Origin: Garcia nutans
Taxonomy: Eukaryota > Streptophyta > Magnoliopsida > Malpighiales > Euphorbiaceae
Direction: 5' to 3'
DNA length: 64,000 nt
Assembly (NCBI GenBank): GCA_947685225.1
Contig: CANTUV010000037.1
Location: forward strand, 32,073,001 to 32,137,000
Part shown: positions 34,746-47,390 of the stretch, one piece after another
Position numbering within the stretch: position 1 is the first letter of the stretch
Layout of the letters: each line of letters opens with the position of its first letter
Position numbers and translations under genes: made by a program
The notes under the pieces: generated by a model
Seen by the model: only the letters and a program-made list of their open reading frames with translations
What the model was told of the DNA's origin: nothing
Database searches by the model: none

Positions 34746-36464
34746 TGTTTTATTAGTTTTTGTTATAGTTTTGTGTCTTGTTTATTATGTTAATTATTGT
34801 TTTATTTAGGTATTTCGTTAGTTTTTATCGGGTAGTCTAGTAACTGTGTAGTTTTAGTTTATTTTTAGTTTTATGTCGTTTTTGATCTAGTTTTTAGTTT
34901 GTGTTTATGTTTTATCGGTTATTGTTTATTTACTTCGTGTTTTAAGTTTGTTTTGAGTTTTGTGTTAGGTTAAAACAGGCAAGGAAATGAATTGAAGATG
35001 AAATGGGCAGTAGCTGGCACAGGCAGAGGACACGGCCAAGTCACTGGCCGTGTCCCATACCAAGATTAAATTGAAGACCAAGTCCCAGTAGCAGACACAT
35101 GCAAGGGACACGGCCAAGTCACCTGGCCGTGTCCCTCCAAAGAAGCCCAACACGGCCAAGTCACCTTGACTTGGCCGTGTCTCACTTGATTCCAAAGGCA
35201 AAGACGAAGCAAATTTCACAGAGGTAGACACAGGCAAGGGACACGGCCGTGTCACCTGGCCGTGTCCCTCAAACATGGTGCAACACGGCCAAGTCAAGCT
35301 CCACTTGGCCGTGTCACTCAACAAGAAGAAAAGAAGATCAAAGGGCAGGCAGTAGCGAACACTGGCAAGGGACACGGCCGTGTCACCTGGCCGTGTCCCT
35401 CCAAAAGACACTCACACGGCCAAGTCACTTCTGACTTGGCCGTGTCCCTCATGTTCCAAGCCCGCATCGGATTTTTAACGCGTACGATTCATATAAAAGG
35501 AAAAAGAAAGTTAGGGTTTGGTGTGGACGATTTTAGAGAGAAAAAGTTTAGCCGTCTTTGAGAGATCTTAGGGTTTAAACATTTGTTTTCTTGGATTTTG
35601 ACTTTACTTTGGATTAAACTAGTTTAGATTAGATTGTTCATGCCATTGTTTCATCCTTCTTGCAAGATTCGATCAAGAGATTCATCAAAAACTTCAAGGA
35701 GTTTGTAACTTGGTTTTATTCTTAAACTTTGTCTCTTTAGTTTCATTGAAATTGTGTTTATGAACATTATCATGTCTAAATTGATTTCTTTGGTTATTAA
35801 TGAGATGAGTATGCTTTATAACATCATGAACTAATTTAATCTAGTCTAGGGTTTGTATGGATTTGCTATGATTGTATGAATTGGTTATTCTCTTAACTAA
35901 TGATTTCTTTAGCCTTTATTGAATGAAATATTGTTAACATATAATTGATTGGCCACCAATTGTGTGTTTTAGGTATTAGATGATGAATTGAGAGATGAAA
36001 TCTAATGCTGGAACAATTCAATTAAGGACTTAGGTGAATTAGAGATATAACCTATTAAAAAGATTGTTTCAATTATAACAAGATTAGTTGTAAGAGTTTT
36101 GAATGCGAGAGCTTATTTCCTTGACTCAATTAATTAAGTTGTTTGAGATTTAATCTTAGAAATTAAATTAGTTAAGTGGAATAACCGATCATACATATCA
36201 ATATTAGAGAAGTGCAAACCCTAGACCATTCTATCAAGTGAATCAAAACATCCGCTTATTTTAATTTCCTTTGTTTTAAACTTTAAGTAATCTTCTTAAT
36301 TATTTAGCAATTTAAATCTGTTTATTACTTGTTAAACATAATCTGATAAGCAATTAACCACTTTAGCTTCCTTGAGAGAATGACCTTAGGGCGATCACCT
36401 TTGCTACAGCTACCTCGTATACTTGCGAGTGACGCTTTGTGGTAGAGTTAATTTGAGCGCAACA
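34746..36464 (+). repeat. Athila-like LTR2 (1719 bp)
   Basis: Same ends and length as LTR1. It serves as 3' LTR of copy 1 and 5' LTR of copy 2, so the two elements share it. The inverted-repeat cluster is at 35029-35450 and the TATAAAA box at 35492. Differences from LTR1 include GTCTTTGAGAG for GTCTGAGAGAG near 35560 and a change of GACCTTGGGGC to GACCTTAGGGC near 36385. Confidence 0.95.
35029..35450. repeat. Inverted-repeat cluster of LTR2
   Basis: This is the seven-pair GACACGGCC/GGCCGTGTC cluster, as in LTR1. In this copy the fourth pair is perfect (GGCCGTGTCCC), whereas LTR1 has GGCTGTGTCCC there. Confidence 0.92.
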
Positions 36465-36470
36465 AGTTTT

Positions 36471-36488
36471 TGGCGCCGCTGCCGGGGA
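36471..36488 (+). promoter_or_regulatory. Primer-binding site of A copy 2 (tRNA-Asp type)
   Basis: TGGCGCCGCTGCCGGGGA lies six bases after LTR2 and is identical to that of copy 1. Confidence 0.9.
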
Positions 36489-36634
36489 AGCTAATTGGCG
36501 TAATTGTTTTAAAAATATATATATAATAATAATAATAAAAATAAAAAAAAATATTTCAGATTATTTTCATTGCTTTTCATTTTATTTTATTTGTCTTTTC
36601 CTTTTGATATTTCTTTTTCTAGAAATTTTTGTTT

Positions 36635-39600
36635 ATGCAAGGCAGGAGATCACTTGAAGGAGAACTGCATCCATTCATTCCAGAAATTCAGAGAGTAAAA
36701 AGGAGTAGAGAGGAGTTTGAGCTCTTCACAGGATTTGATACTTCAGAGGAAGACATTTCGAATTTTGAGTTAGAATCTGAAAAATCTGTAAAGATGGCTG
36801 AAGAAAGGCAAAGGACCATGAGAGATTTTGCTAGACCTATAATTGGGACTTCCACTTCTTGCATAAGACTGACAGATGCAGCAAGGAACTATGAGTTGAA
36901 GAACATTCACTACAACATGCTGCCATCATTCTATGGAGTTCCAAATGAAGATCCTTTGAACTTTATTCGGGATTTCTACTCCACCCTCAACACTTTTCCA
37001 TTGGGAGGATTAACAGAGGATCAGTTGAGGATGAGATGTTTCCCTTATACTTTGAAGGATAGGGCAAAGAGCTGGCTCATGATGTTGCCTGAAAATTCAC
37101 TGACAACTTGGGAGCAAGTTTATAACAAGTTCATGGGCAAGTTCTATTCACACCAAAAGACAGCTGAATTGAGAGGGAAGATTGCTACATTCTCTCAGTT
37201 TGAAGGAGAGCCATTTCATGAGGCTTGGGACAGATTCAAGATGCTATTGATCCAGTGTCCACATCATCACTACCCACTTCAACTCCTTAATCAGTTTTTC
37301 TATGATGGTCTCACCCAGCAATTTCAGAACACTGTTGATAATGCAGCTGGGGGAGCCATGGGAGAAAAGACAGCTGATGAGACTTATGAGATCTTTGAGA
37401 TGTTGGGAGCTAATTCTCAACAAAAGAGTGTAAGGGGAAGAAGCAAGGGGGTGAATCAACTGGAAGCCAATACTGAAATGGTTAGTCAAATAGCTGAGTT
37501 GACAAGACAGGTTCAGATGCTAAACATGAAGAACAATGTTTCTACATCTACTCAAGAAGTGTGTGGAATCTGTGGGACATTTGGGCATGGAGCAAATATA
37601 TGTCCCTCTGCATATGAGACTTTTGGGAATGAAGCTGAGCAAGTTAATGCTATGGGGGGATTTCAACCAAGAGCTAGGAATGATCCTTACTCCAACACTT
37701 ACAATCCTGGTTGGAGGAGTCACCCCAATTTTTCATGGACAACAAATAATGCTCAACAGCCTTTCCATTTGCTCCAGAGACAGAACCAGCAGCAGGGCCA
37801 ATCCTCAAATCAAAATCAAGGTCAGCCTAAAAGAGAGAGTTTGGAAGACAGTTTACAGGCTTTTATCAAAGTCAGTGCTCAAAACCAAGAGATGAACAAC
37901 AAGAGGCTGGATTCCTTGGAAGCATCTTTTAAGAAGGTGGAGACCCAAGTGGGGCAACTTGCACAACAGATGCAGATTCAACAAAAGGGGAAGTTTCCAA
38001 GTCAACCTGAGCTGGCACAAGCAGTGACTGTTCTTAGGAGTGGCAAGGTAATTAATAATAATGTTGAAAATAACTCTGTGAATGTAGGTGAGCAAGAAAA
38101 GAAAAAGGAAGGAGAACAAGAGAACAAAGGTGCTGAAGAAAGATTAATGGAGAAGACCCCTACACCAGATTTGCACAAGGCAAGCAATCCATACAGGCCA
38201 CCTATACCATTCCCTAGCAGGTTGAAGGATGATAAAAAAGATAAGCAGTTTTCAGATATCTTCAACATGCTATCTAAGGTAAGTATCAACTTACCCTTAC
38301 TTGAAGCAATTAAGAACATGCCGGCTTATGCTAAATTCTTCAAAGAACTGAATACCAAGAAAAAAAGGTATGAGCCGAATGAAAAGGTGATAGTTTCTGA
38401 GGTAGCTAGTGCTGTTTTGCAGCATAAACTACCTCCTAAGCTAAAGGATCCTAGAAGCTTTATTATTCAAATTGCTATGGGGAATGGAAAATGTACTGAT
38501 GGCATGTGTGATTTGGGAGCTAGTGTGAATTTAATGCCTTACTCTGTGTACCTTGACTTGGAATTAGGGGAACTTAAGCCAACAAAAATGGTGTTGCAAT
38601 TAGCTGATAGATCTCTTAGATTCCCAAAAGGGGTTATAGAAGATGTGTTAGTTAAAGTTGGTGGTTTAATAGTACCTGTGGATTTCATTGTTCTTGACAT
38701 GGAGGTAAGTAATTCTTCACCATCTGCACACACCATTTTGCTGGGTAGGCCTTTTATGGCGACTACCAATACTTTGATAGATGTTAAGAATGGAAAATTA
38801 TCAATGACTGTTTTGGGACAAACTGTAGAATTTTCTATTTTTAACACTTCTCCTATTCCTACAACTGCTTTATATGAAGATTGTTCTTTCATTGATTGTG
38901 TTGATGCAGTTGTTTCAGATGTTTTCTTGCAGACAGGTTCCTCTGATAAATTGGAGCTGGCATTGACTTTGGATAGTGATTTGGAAATTTTTGATGTAGA
39001 AATAGCCAGTTGTCTTGAGACTTTAGAGGATGCTGAAATAGAGGAGCTTAAGGAGGACCCAATTTTTGAACCTTCCCCCATTGAAAAAGAAGAGAAGAAC
39101 CCCTCACTAGAGTTAGAGCTGAAAGAGTTACCTAAGAACCTGAAATATGTGTTTTTGGGAGATCACAATACTTTACCTGTGATAATATCTAGTGAACTTA
39201 GTGAAGGGGAGGAGATGAGGTTAGTGAGTGAGCTTAAAAGATTGAAGAGAGCAATAGGATGGGGATTGAGTGACATCAAGGGTATTAGCCCTTCTATGTG
39301 CATGCATAGAATCACTTTAGAAGAAGGAGCTAAACCTGTGAGGGAGACCCAAAGGCGACTTAACCCAAATATGAGTGAAGTGGTTAAGAAGGAAGTGCTC
39401 AAATTGCTGGATGAAGGAGTAATATATCCAATTGCTAATAGTGAGTGGGTGAGCCCAGTACATGTAGTTCCTAAGAAATCTGGAATCACTGTGGTGAAAA
39501 ATGAGAATAATGAGTTGGTTCCTACTAGGACTACTACTGGGTGGAGAATGTGCATTGATTATAGGAAGTTGAACAATGCTACAAAGAAAGATCATTTCCC

Positions 39601-42019
39601 TCTTCCTTTTATTGATCAGATGTTAGATAAACTTTCTGGGCACTCACATTATTGTTTTATGGATGGCCTTTCAGGTTACTATCAGGTGCCAATAGCTCCA
39701 GAGGATCAGTCCAAGACAACTTTTACTTGCCCTTTTGGGACTTATGCATTTCGACGTATGCCCTTTGGCTTGTGCAATGCACCTGCAACTTTTCAGAGAT
39801 GCATGATGTCTGTCTTCTCAGATATGATCGACGATTTTATTGAGGTATTTATGGATGATTTTTCTATTTTTGGTAATTCTTTTGATAATTGCCTCGATAA
39901 ACTTGTTCGTGTGCTTGAGAGATGCATTGAATGTAACCTCACTTTAAGTTGGGAAAAGAGTCATTTTATGGTTACTCAGGGCATTGTCTTAGGTCATGTG
40001 GTGTCGAGTAAAGGGATTGAGGTGGATAAGGCTAAAATTGAATTGATTGCTAAGTTACCCCCACCTACCTCTGTTAAGGGAATAAGAAGTTTTTTAGGGC
40101 ATGCAGGATTTTACAGGAGGTTTATTAAGGATTTTTCCAAAATAAGCCAACCATTTTGCCATTTATTGGGGAAAGATGTTCCATTTGAATTTACAGCACA
40201 ATGCATGCAAGCTTTTAATTCCCTTAAGGAAAAATTGACTAGTGCACCTGTGATTGTAGCTCCTGTATGGTCTTTACCTTTTGAAATCATGTGTGATGCT
40301 TCTAATCATGCAGTAGGAGCTGTTCTTGGGCAAAGGGTTGATAAATACTTGAGAGTAATTTATTATGCTAGTTTAACCCTGAATAGTGCACAAATGAACT
40401 ACACCACAACTGAGAAGGAAATGCTAGCTGTTGTTTTTGCTTTAGACAAATTTAGAGCTTATTTAATTGGGTCAAAAATTATTGTTCATTCTGACCATGC
40501 AGCTCTTAAATATCTTTTAACAAAACCGCATGCTAAACTGCGCTTAATTAGATGGGTGTTGTTATTGCAAGAATTTGATTTTCAGATCAGGGATACTAAG
40601 GGTAGTGAGAATGTTGTTGCTGATCATCTATCCAGATTACCCTACTTTAGTGAAAATCTTGCATCTGATAGCATTCATAAAAATTTAGAAGCATTTCCTG
40701 ATGAGCATTTGTTTTTGGTAATTAATGCACCTTGGTTTGCGGATATTGCTAACTATCTTGCTTGAGGAATTTTGCGATCTAACATGTCTTTTCAGGAAAA
40801 GAAAAGGTTTCTACACTTGAGTAAGTTTTATTTTTGGGATGAACCTCATCTATTCCGGATTTGCAAAGATGAGATAGTTCGCAGGTGTGTTTCTGAGGAA
40901 GAACAACTGAGTGTTCTTCAATTTTGTCATGACCTTCACTGTGGGGGTCATTTTGGAGGAAGAAAGACTGCAGAAAAGGTGCTTCAAAGTGGTTTTTACT
41001 GGCCTACTTTATTTAAAGATGCTCAAGACTATTGTAAGCACTGTGATCGTTGCCAAAGAGTAGGTAACATTGGAAGGAGGAATGAAATGCCCCTTCAGTC
41101 ATATATTGTTGTTGAACTGTTTGATGTGTGGGGAATAGACTTCATGGGTCCTTTCCCCAAGTCCTTTGGTTATGAATACATTTTAGTTGCTGTTGATTAT
41201 GTTTCCAAATGGGTGGAGGCAATCCCCACCCGTACTAATGATGCTAATGTTGTTGTTAAATTTGTGAAGGAAAACATTCTTAGCAGGTTTGGCACACCAA
41301 GGGTGATAGTCAGTGATAGGGGGAGCCATTTTTGCAACAGTCTTTTTGAGAAGTTAATGCATAAATCCGGTGTGAAGCACAAGGTGGCAACCCCATACCA
41401 TCCACAGACCTCTGGACAAGTGGAAACATCCAACAAGCAGCTAAAAGGAATCCTGGAGAAAACAGTCAACACATCCAGGAAGGATTGGGCAAGCAGATTG
41501 CACGATGCACTATGGGCATATCGGACTGCTTTCAAAACTCCTCTAGGTATGAGTCCATATCGATTGGTGTTTGGAAAAGCTTGTCACTTACCAGTGGAGT
41601 TGGAGCACAGAGCATATTGGGCAATCAAGACTCTGAATTTGGACTTGGACAAAGCGAAGAGAGAAAGATTTCTACAAATTTCAGAGTTAGATGAGCTGCG
41701 GAATGAGGCTTATGAGAGCTCGAGAATTTACAAGGATCGCAGCAAAGCACTTCATGATAAAATTATAGTGCGAAAGACATTGAGTCCAGGTATGAAGGTT
41801 TTACTTTTTAACTCACGACTCCGTCTTTTTTCAGGTAAACTCAAGTCTCGATGGAGTGGTCCTTTCGAGATAACTCAGGTATATTCTTCTGGTGCAATTG
41901 AATTACTTAACTCTAGAACAGGTGAGACTTTCAAAGTGAATGGACAGAGAGTTAAGCCATACAATGAAGGATTTCAGGAAGTGAGGGTCATTGACAGCAC
42001 TTTGATTCATGATCCCTAG
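36635..42019 (+). pseudogene. Athila-like gag-pol, copy 2 (single in-frame stop)
   Basis: One frame of about 1,794 codons runs from ATG 36635 to the stop at 42017-42019 and is interrupted only by TGA at 40763-40765, where copy 1 has TGT. Domains in order, numbered from the ATG: capsid (residues 90-240), zinc knuckle CGICGTFGHGANIC (about 310), coiled part with RLDSLEASFKKVETQ (about 430), protease CDLGASVNLMP (about 625), RT with GWRMCIDYRKLN (about 970) and VFMDDF (about 1070), RNase H with VHSDHAAL (about 1285), then after the stop integrase with [15 protein letters not shown], and the DDE residues in [15 protein letters not shown] and QVETSNKQ. All catalytic motifs look intact. Gag and pol are in one frame with no stop between them, as in other elements of this lineage. 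The TGA separates RNase H from integrase. Confidence 0.95.
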
Positions 42020-42263
42020 GCTTTGCATGATGTCCAGCTATATGACATTAAAGAAGCGCTAAATGGGAGGCAACCCATCGGTTTGCATTTATTTTTCATA
42101 GTTGTAATTTTAAGTTTAACAAGTTTTGATTTATGTTCGGTTTTAATAAATGGACTGTGCTTTGATCGGTTTTTCTTTACTTTGTGTTTAAGGGTGTTTA
42201 ACGAAGAAGGGTTGCAAAAATTAATGAAAAAAAATGTTTAAAGTTTATAAAAAGGCAGTAGGT

Positions 42264-42508
42264 GACACGGCCAAAGGACTTGGCCGTGTCCCTTGGCCGT
42301 GTCACACACTGGACACGGCCAAAACTCCTTCAAATATTTGAACGATTTTGCAATTCCATACAGATTTGGACACACCCAGGGGACACGGCCGTGTCACCTG
42401 GCCGTGTCCCCCAAAAACTATGAGACACGGCCGTGTGCTCTTCACTTGGCCGTGTCCTTCACTTTCACACACAGACACGGCCAAATCAGCACTCACACGG
42501 CCGTGTCC
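42264..42508. repeat. Internal GACACGGCC/GGCCGTGTC cluster, copy 2
   Basis: This is the same 245-bp cluster as at 31516-31760, with no visible change inside the motifs. A TATAAAA word at 42246 precedes it. Confidence 0.9.
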
Positions 42509-42760
42509 TCCAATTTTAGCCATTTAAAAGCCCAATTTTGCCCAGTTTTATTTCATAAATCCCTAACTTTTCTATCTTCTTCTTTCTCGCTCTCCCGTTC
42601 TCTGCAACACCAAAACCCTTGATTTTTATTTTCAAAACTCCATCTCTTCCGTTAAAACTTCAAATTACTCCAACAAGACTTGAGATTATCACTTAAAACT
42701 TGCTCTTTACTCATATTATTTTGATTTAATTCGGTTTTGGGTGTTAATTTTTCAGATTTC

Positions 42761-43885
42761 ATGTCGCCAAGAACTAAAATTGTACCACACCTCAAGAAAA
42801 GGAAATCTGGAGCCGAAGGAGCGTCGTCATCTTCCTCAATTTTATCTCACAAGAGGGCAAGTCTTTTGGCTCGGGGTTTTTTCCCGACAAGGTATGTGAA
42901 TGACGAATCTTTACATGCCTTGCAAATGAGAATTGCTTTCTATAGATATGTATAATATCTTGGGTGGGAGACTTTTGTCTCATTGAGACCCTTGCAGTTT
43001 GAGGAGCTCACCCTAGAATTTTTGACAACTCTTAAAGTGGAACGAGATGATAACAAAATTTGCAGGAGATTGATGTTTAAATTAATGGGTCACTCATTTG
43101 TGCTTACTATTGATCAGTTGAATGATATCTATGGATTTCATCAGCATGGGGAAAGATCGATACCCAAAGATTTTAGACAACAATTTGCTTGGGGTGCCTT
43201 AGGCTCGGGTACTTATGTGGCCAAATCGGCCAAAGCATCAAAATTACGGAACCCTACTTTGAGATATTTGCGCAGGTTTATGTCATGTGGGTTCTTTGCT
43301 CGGAAGGAGAGCCCGGGTGTGGTTGAGTCGAGTGAGTTATTTTTCTTGGACTGTGTTTTGAATGAAATGAATATTAGTGCCGGCTATTGGTTAGCCGATA
43401 TTTTTGACACTGTAGCTAATAAAAGGAGGGGGGCTATTTGTGTTGGGGGATTGATTACTACATTAGCAGTAGCCCTGGTTGAGGATTTTGACCCGAGTAC
43501 TACTCGGATGACCCGAATTTTGGGTAATGATTCCTTGGATTTAGCTACCCTTGAGAAGATGCACATGGTGGTGCATAGGAGAGGGACTTTTGTGATGCCT
43601 GCAGCTGAGCCTGAAGCACCGGGGGATAGGCAAAAGAGAGCCCGGGTTGAAGAGGAGTCCGACTCGGATTCTTTAGGTCTAGATGAGGATGCTCCGGTCT
43701 CGGAACATCAAGAGGTACTTATAAGGATTGAGGCCCTAGAGGGCAAAGTGGATCGACTGGATGGCAAGGTGGACCCAAACCATGCTGAGTTATTGCAGTA
43801 GTTGGAACAGATTAACAGTAACCTTGCGACGATCTTGAGTCTCCATCCCTCGGCTGCTTCATCTTCCCGCCCACCTTTTCCTTAG
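42761..43885 (+). pseudogene. Athila-type 3' ORF (env-like position), copy 2, two stops
   Basis: The ORF has the same architecture as 32013-33137, starting at ATG 42761. TAA at 42953-42955 after FYRYV and TAG at 43799-43801 are in the same places as in copy 1, and the frame stays open to 43885. The central block with YWLADIFDT and GGLITTLAVAL is identical to copy 1, and only a few residues differ elsewhere (for example KKRKSG for KKKKSG). The shared stops show that the parent element already carried them. It could also be that the first part is a separate small exon; no splice sites were found to support this. Confidence 0.8.
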
Positions 43886-45485
43886 ATTCTGAGTCCTTGC
43901 TTTATTTTGTTTCATGTATTTTTGTTTTATTTTTCGTTTTTGTTTTTCATATTAAAACTTTTGTGTTTGGATATTTTATTGTACTTTTGTTATTAAACTT
44001 TTGTGTTTGTGATGGAAAGCTAGGGTTTTTGCCTCACCAGGTACATGGAAGACAGGTTGTCCTTTAACTCTTTTTATTTATTTTTCTTGTTTTCCATTGA
44101 GGACAATGTCAATTTTAAGTGTAGGGTACTTTTTAAACTTTCCTTTAATTCTTGTTTTGTTTATTGTGGTTGTTTTGTTCATTGTGTTTGTTGTGCATGG
44201 CATAATTGTTGAAAATTTATTGATTTTTTTCTTTAATTCTAGTATTATAGTTGAGACTTTGGTATCAGCATAGAAATGAGCATTTGAATTCACTCAGGAT
44301 CAATTTTCGCATTTTGCAATTCATGACATATAATCTTTGTGAACCCACCTGTGTGAGTTTTGAGCCTTATAAATTTAATATTTTTTGTCAATTGATTTTC
44401 TTTCCTTAAGTGTGTACCTTCATGATGTTGCATCTCTAGAGTTTGCTTTTGCATACTTATTAAACTCACATTATGATTTAATCTCAAATTTTAAAATGAT
44501 GAAGGCAAACTAGGTTAGCCCCTTTAGCTTAAAGAGACCTCCCTTAATATTGATTTCCTTAGTGAGCCAAGTTGAGCCTTTGACCTTTTCTTGTTGATCA
44601 ACACATTTCTCAACTTAACATGTTCTTATTTTCATCATACCTATATTAAGGAATGGAGTGTTATGATATGACAATAGGGTGGTTTGTTTCAAAGTGTGGG
44701 GTAAGCAAGTCAAAAAATAAAAAAATAAATAAATAAAATAAATAAATAAATAACAACAAGGTGGAATTGCTATTTGGGGGTTGAAATGCATACTGTGCAC
44801 ATTGTATTTGATTAAGAGTCATTATTCTTTTCCTCTACATTTTTTAAGCTAGATGTTCCATGTAATTCTTAATTTTGTATATATATATATAAATATATAT
44901 ATATAATATAAAAGAAAGAAAATAAAGAAAAGTTATATATATATATATATATATATGCAAAATTCATATATGTTCTAGCATTGGTTATCAAAAGAGGAAT
45001 GTTGACTCATGTATTTATGCAAGTATGTGAAGTATTAATGGATTGGTGAGTATGTCATTTGGGGAGTTGTGAGTTTCTTAAGCAAGAGTAGTGTCTAATT
45101 TAGATACTCCATTTCTTGATGCTCCAGCCTAAATGTCTTTTCTCACACCTTTACCTTAGCCCCATTACATCCAAATGAAAGACCTTCAGATTATTTCTTG
45201 AGAAAATCAGTGAGGGAGATTGGATAATTAAGCAAGTTTATGGCAGTATGCAGTTATGAATGGTTTGAGTGATCAACCTTTTAAATCGAGTGAAACACTT
45301 AGATGAGAGATAAGATTTGTATGTCTGGATCAATGAATGAGTTAAGAAAATCTTGATTGAAGGAAATTGCAATTATTTATGTCTGATGTCTTAAAGTATT
45401 TCATCTAAGTACTGGAATTATAGTTAAGATTGCTTGAGTTTTCAATTTATGCCATGTGAATTTGCTTGAGGACAAGCAAAGTTTT
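43886..45485 (+). other. 3' non-coding region of A copy 2
   Basis: This matches 33138-34731. The first purine-tract-like word is altered here (AAGTGTAGGG at 44117-44126), the second (near 44692) is intact, and the (AT)n tracts near 44878 and 44936 differ in length from copy 1. These length differences account for most of the 10-bp difference between the two repeat units (10744 and 10754 bp). Confidence 0.85.
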
Positions 45486-45499
45486 AAGTGTGGGGTAGT
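45486..45499 (+). promoter_or_regulatory. Polypurine tract of A copy 2
   Basis: AAGTGTGGGGTAGT directly precedes LTR3, as in copy 1. Confidence 0.85.
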
Positions 45500-47218
45500 T
45501 GTTTTATTAGTTTTTGTTATAGTTTTGTGTCTTGTTTATTATGTTAATTATTGTTTTATTTAGGTATTTCGTTAGTTTTTATCGGGTTGTCTAGTAACTG
45601 TGTAGTTTTAGTTTATTTTTAGTTTTATGTCATTTTTGATCTAGTTTTTAGTTTGTGTTTATGTTTTATCGGTTATTGTTTATTTACTTCGTGTTTTAAG
45701 TTTGTTTTGAGTTTTGTGTTAGGTTAAAACAGGCAAGGAAATGAATTGAAGATGAAATGGGCAGTAGCTGACACAGGCAGAGGACACGGCCAAGTCACTG
45801 GCCGTGTCCCATACCAAGATTAAATTGAAGACCAAGTCCCAGTAGCAGACACATGTAAGGGACACGGCCAAGTCACCTGGCCGTGTCCCTCCAAAGAAGC
45901 CCAACACGGCCAAGTCACCTTGACTTGGCCGTGTCTCACTTGATTCCAAAGGCAAAGACGAAGCAAATTTCACAGAGGCAGACACAGGCAAGGGACACGG
46001 CCGTGTCACCTGGCCGTGTCCCTCAAACATGGTGCAACACGGCCAAGTCAAGCTCCACTTGGCCGTGTCACTCAACAAGAAGAAAAGAAGATCAAAGGGC
46101 AGGCAGTAGCGAACACTGGCAAGGGACACGGCCGTGTCACCTGGCCGTGTCCCTCCAAAAGACACTCACACGGCCAAGTCACTTCTGACTTGGCCGTGTC
46201 CCTCATGTTCCAAGCCCGCATCGGATTTTTAACGCGTACGATTCATATAAAAGGAAAAAGAAAGTTAGGGTTTGGTGTGGACGATTTTAGAGAGAAAAAG
46301 TTTAGCCGTCTTTGAGAGATCTTAGGGTTTAAACATTTGTTTTCTTGGATTTTGACTTTACTTTGGATTAAACTAGTTTAGATTAGATTGTTCATGCCAT
46401 TGTTTCATCCTTCTTGCAAGATTCGATCAAGAGATTCATCAAAAACTTCAAGGAGTTTGTAACTTGGTTTTATTCTTAAACTTTGTCTCTTTAGTTTCAT
46501 TGAAATTGTGTTTATGTTCATTATCATGTCTAAATTGATTTCTTTGATTATTAATGAGATGAGTATGCTTTATAACATCATGAACTAAATTAATCTAGTC
46601 TAGGGTTTGTATGGATTTGCTATGATTGTATGAATTGGTTATTCTCTTAACTAATGATTTCTTTAGCCTTTATTGAATGAAATATTGTTAACATATAATT
46701 GATTGGCCACCAATTGTGTGTTTTAGGTATTAGATGATGAATTGAGAGATGAAATCTAATGCTGGAACAATTCAATTAAGGACTTAGGTGAATTAGAGAT
46801 ATAACCTATTAAAAAGATTGTTTCAATTATAACAAGATTAGTTGTAAGAGGTTTGAATGCGAGAGCTTATTTCCTTGACTCAATTAATTAAGTTGTTTGA
46901 GATTTAATCTTAGAAATTAAATTAGTTAAGTGGAATAACTGATCATACATATCAATAGTAGAGAAGTGCAAACCCTAGACCATTCTATCAAGTGAATCAA
47001 AACATCCGCTTATTTTAATTTCCTTTGTTTTAAACTTTAAGTAATCTTCTTAATTATTTAGCAATTTAAATCTGTTTATTACTTGTTAAACATAATCTGA
47101 TAAGCAATTAACCACTTTAGCTTCCTTGAGAGAACGACCTTGGGGCGATCACCTTTGCTACAGCTACCTAGTATACTTGCGAGTGACGCTTTGTGGTAGA
47201 GTTAATTTGAGCGCAACA
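45500..47218 (+). repeat. Athila-like LTR3 (1719 bp)
   Basis: Ends and length are as in LTR1 and LTR2. It is the 3' LTR of copy 2 and the 5' LTR of the truncated copy 3. The inverted-repeat cluster is at 45783-46203 and TATAAAA at 46246. Private changes include TTATGTTCATTA for TTATGAACATTA near 46515 and ACCTAGTATAC for ACCTCGTATAC near 47168. Confidence 0.95.
45783..46203. repeat. Inverted-repeat cluster of LTR3
   Basis: This is the seven-pair cluster, as in LTR1 and LTR2. All arms are intact in this copy. Confidence 0.92.
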
Positions 47219-47224
47219 AGTTTT

Positions 47225-47242
47225 TGGCGCCGCTATCGGGGA
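47225..47242 (+). promoter_or_regulatory. Primer-binding site of A copy 3 (two changes)
   Basis: The site reads TGGCGCCGCTATCGGGGA. It differs from copies 1 and 2 by G to A and C to T in its centre, so it would prime less well. Confidence 0.85.
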
Positions 47243-47390
47243 AGCTAATTGGCGTAATTGTTTTAAAAATATATATATAATAATAATAATAAAAATAAAA
47301 ATAAAAATATTTCAGATTATTTTCATTGCTTTTCATTTTATTTTATTTGTCTTTTGCTTTTGATATTTCTTTTTCTAGAAATTTTTGTTT

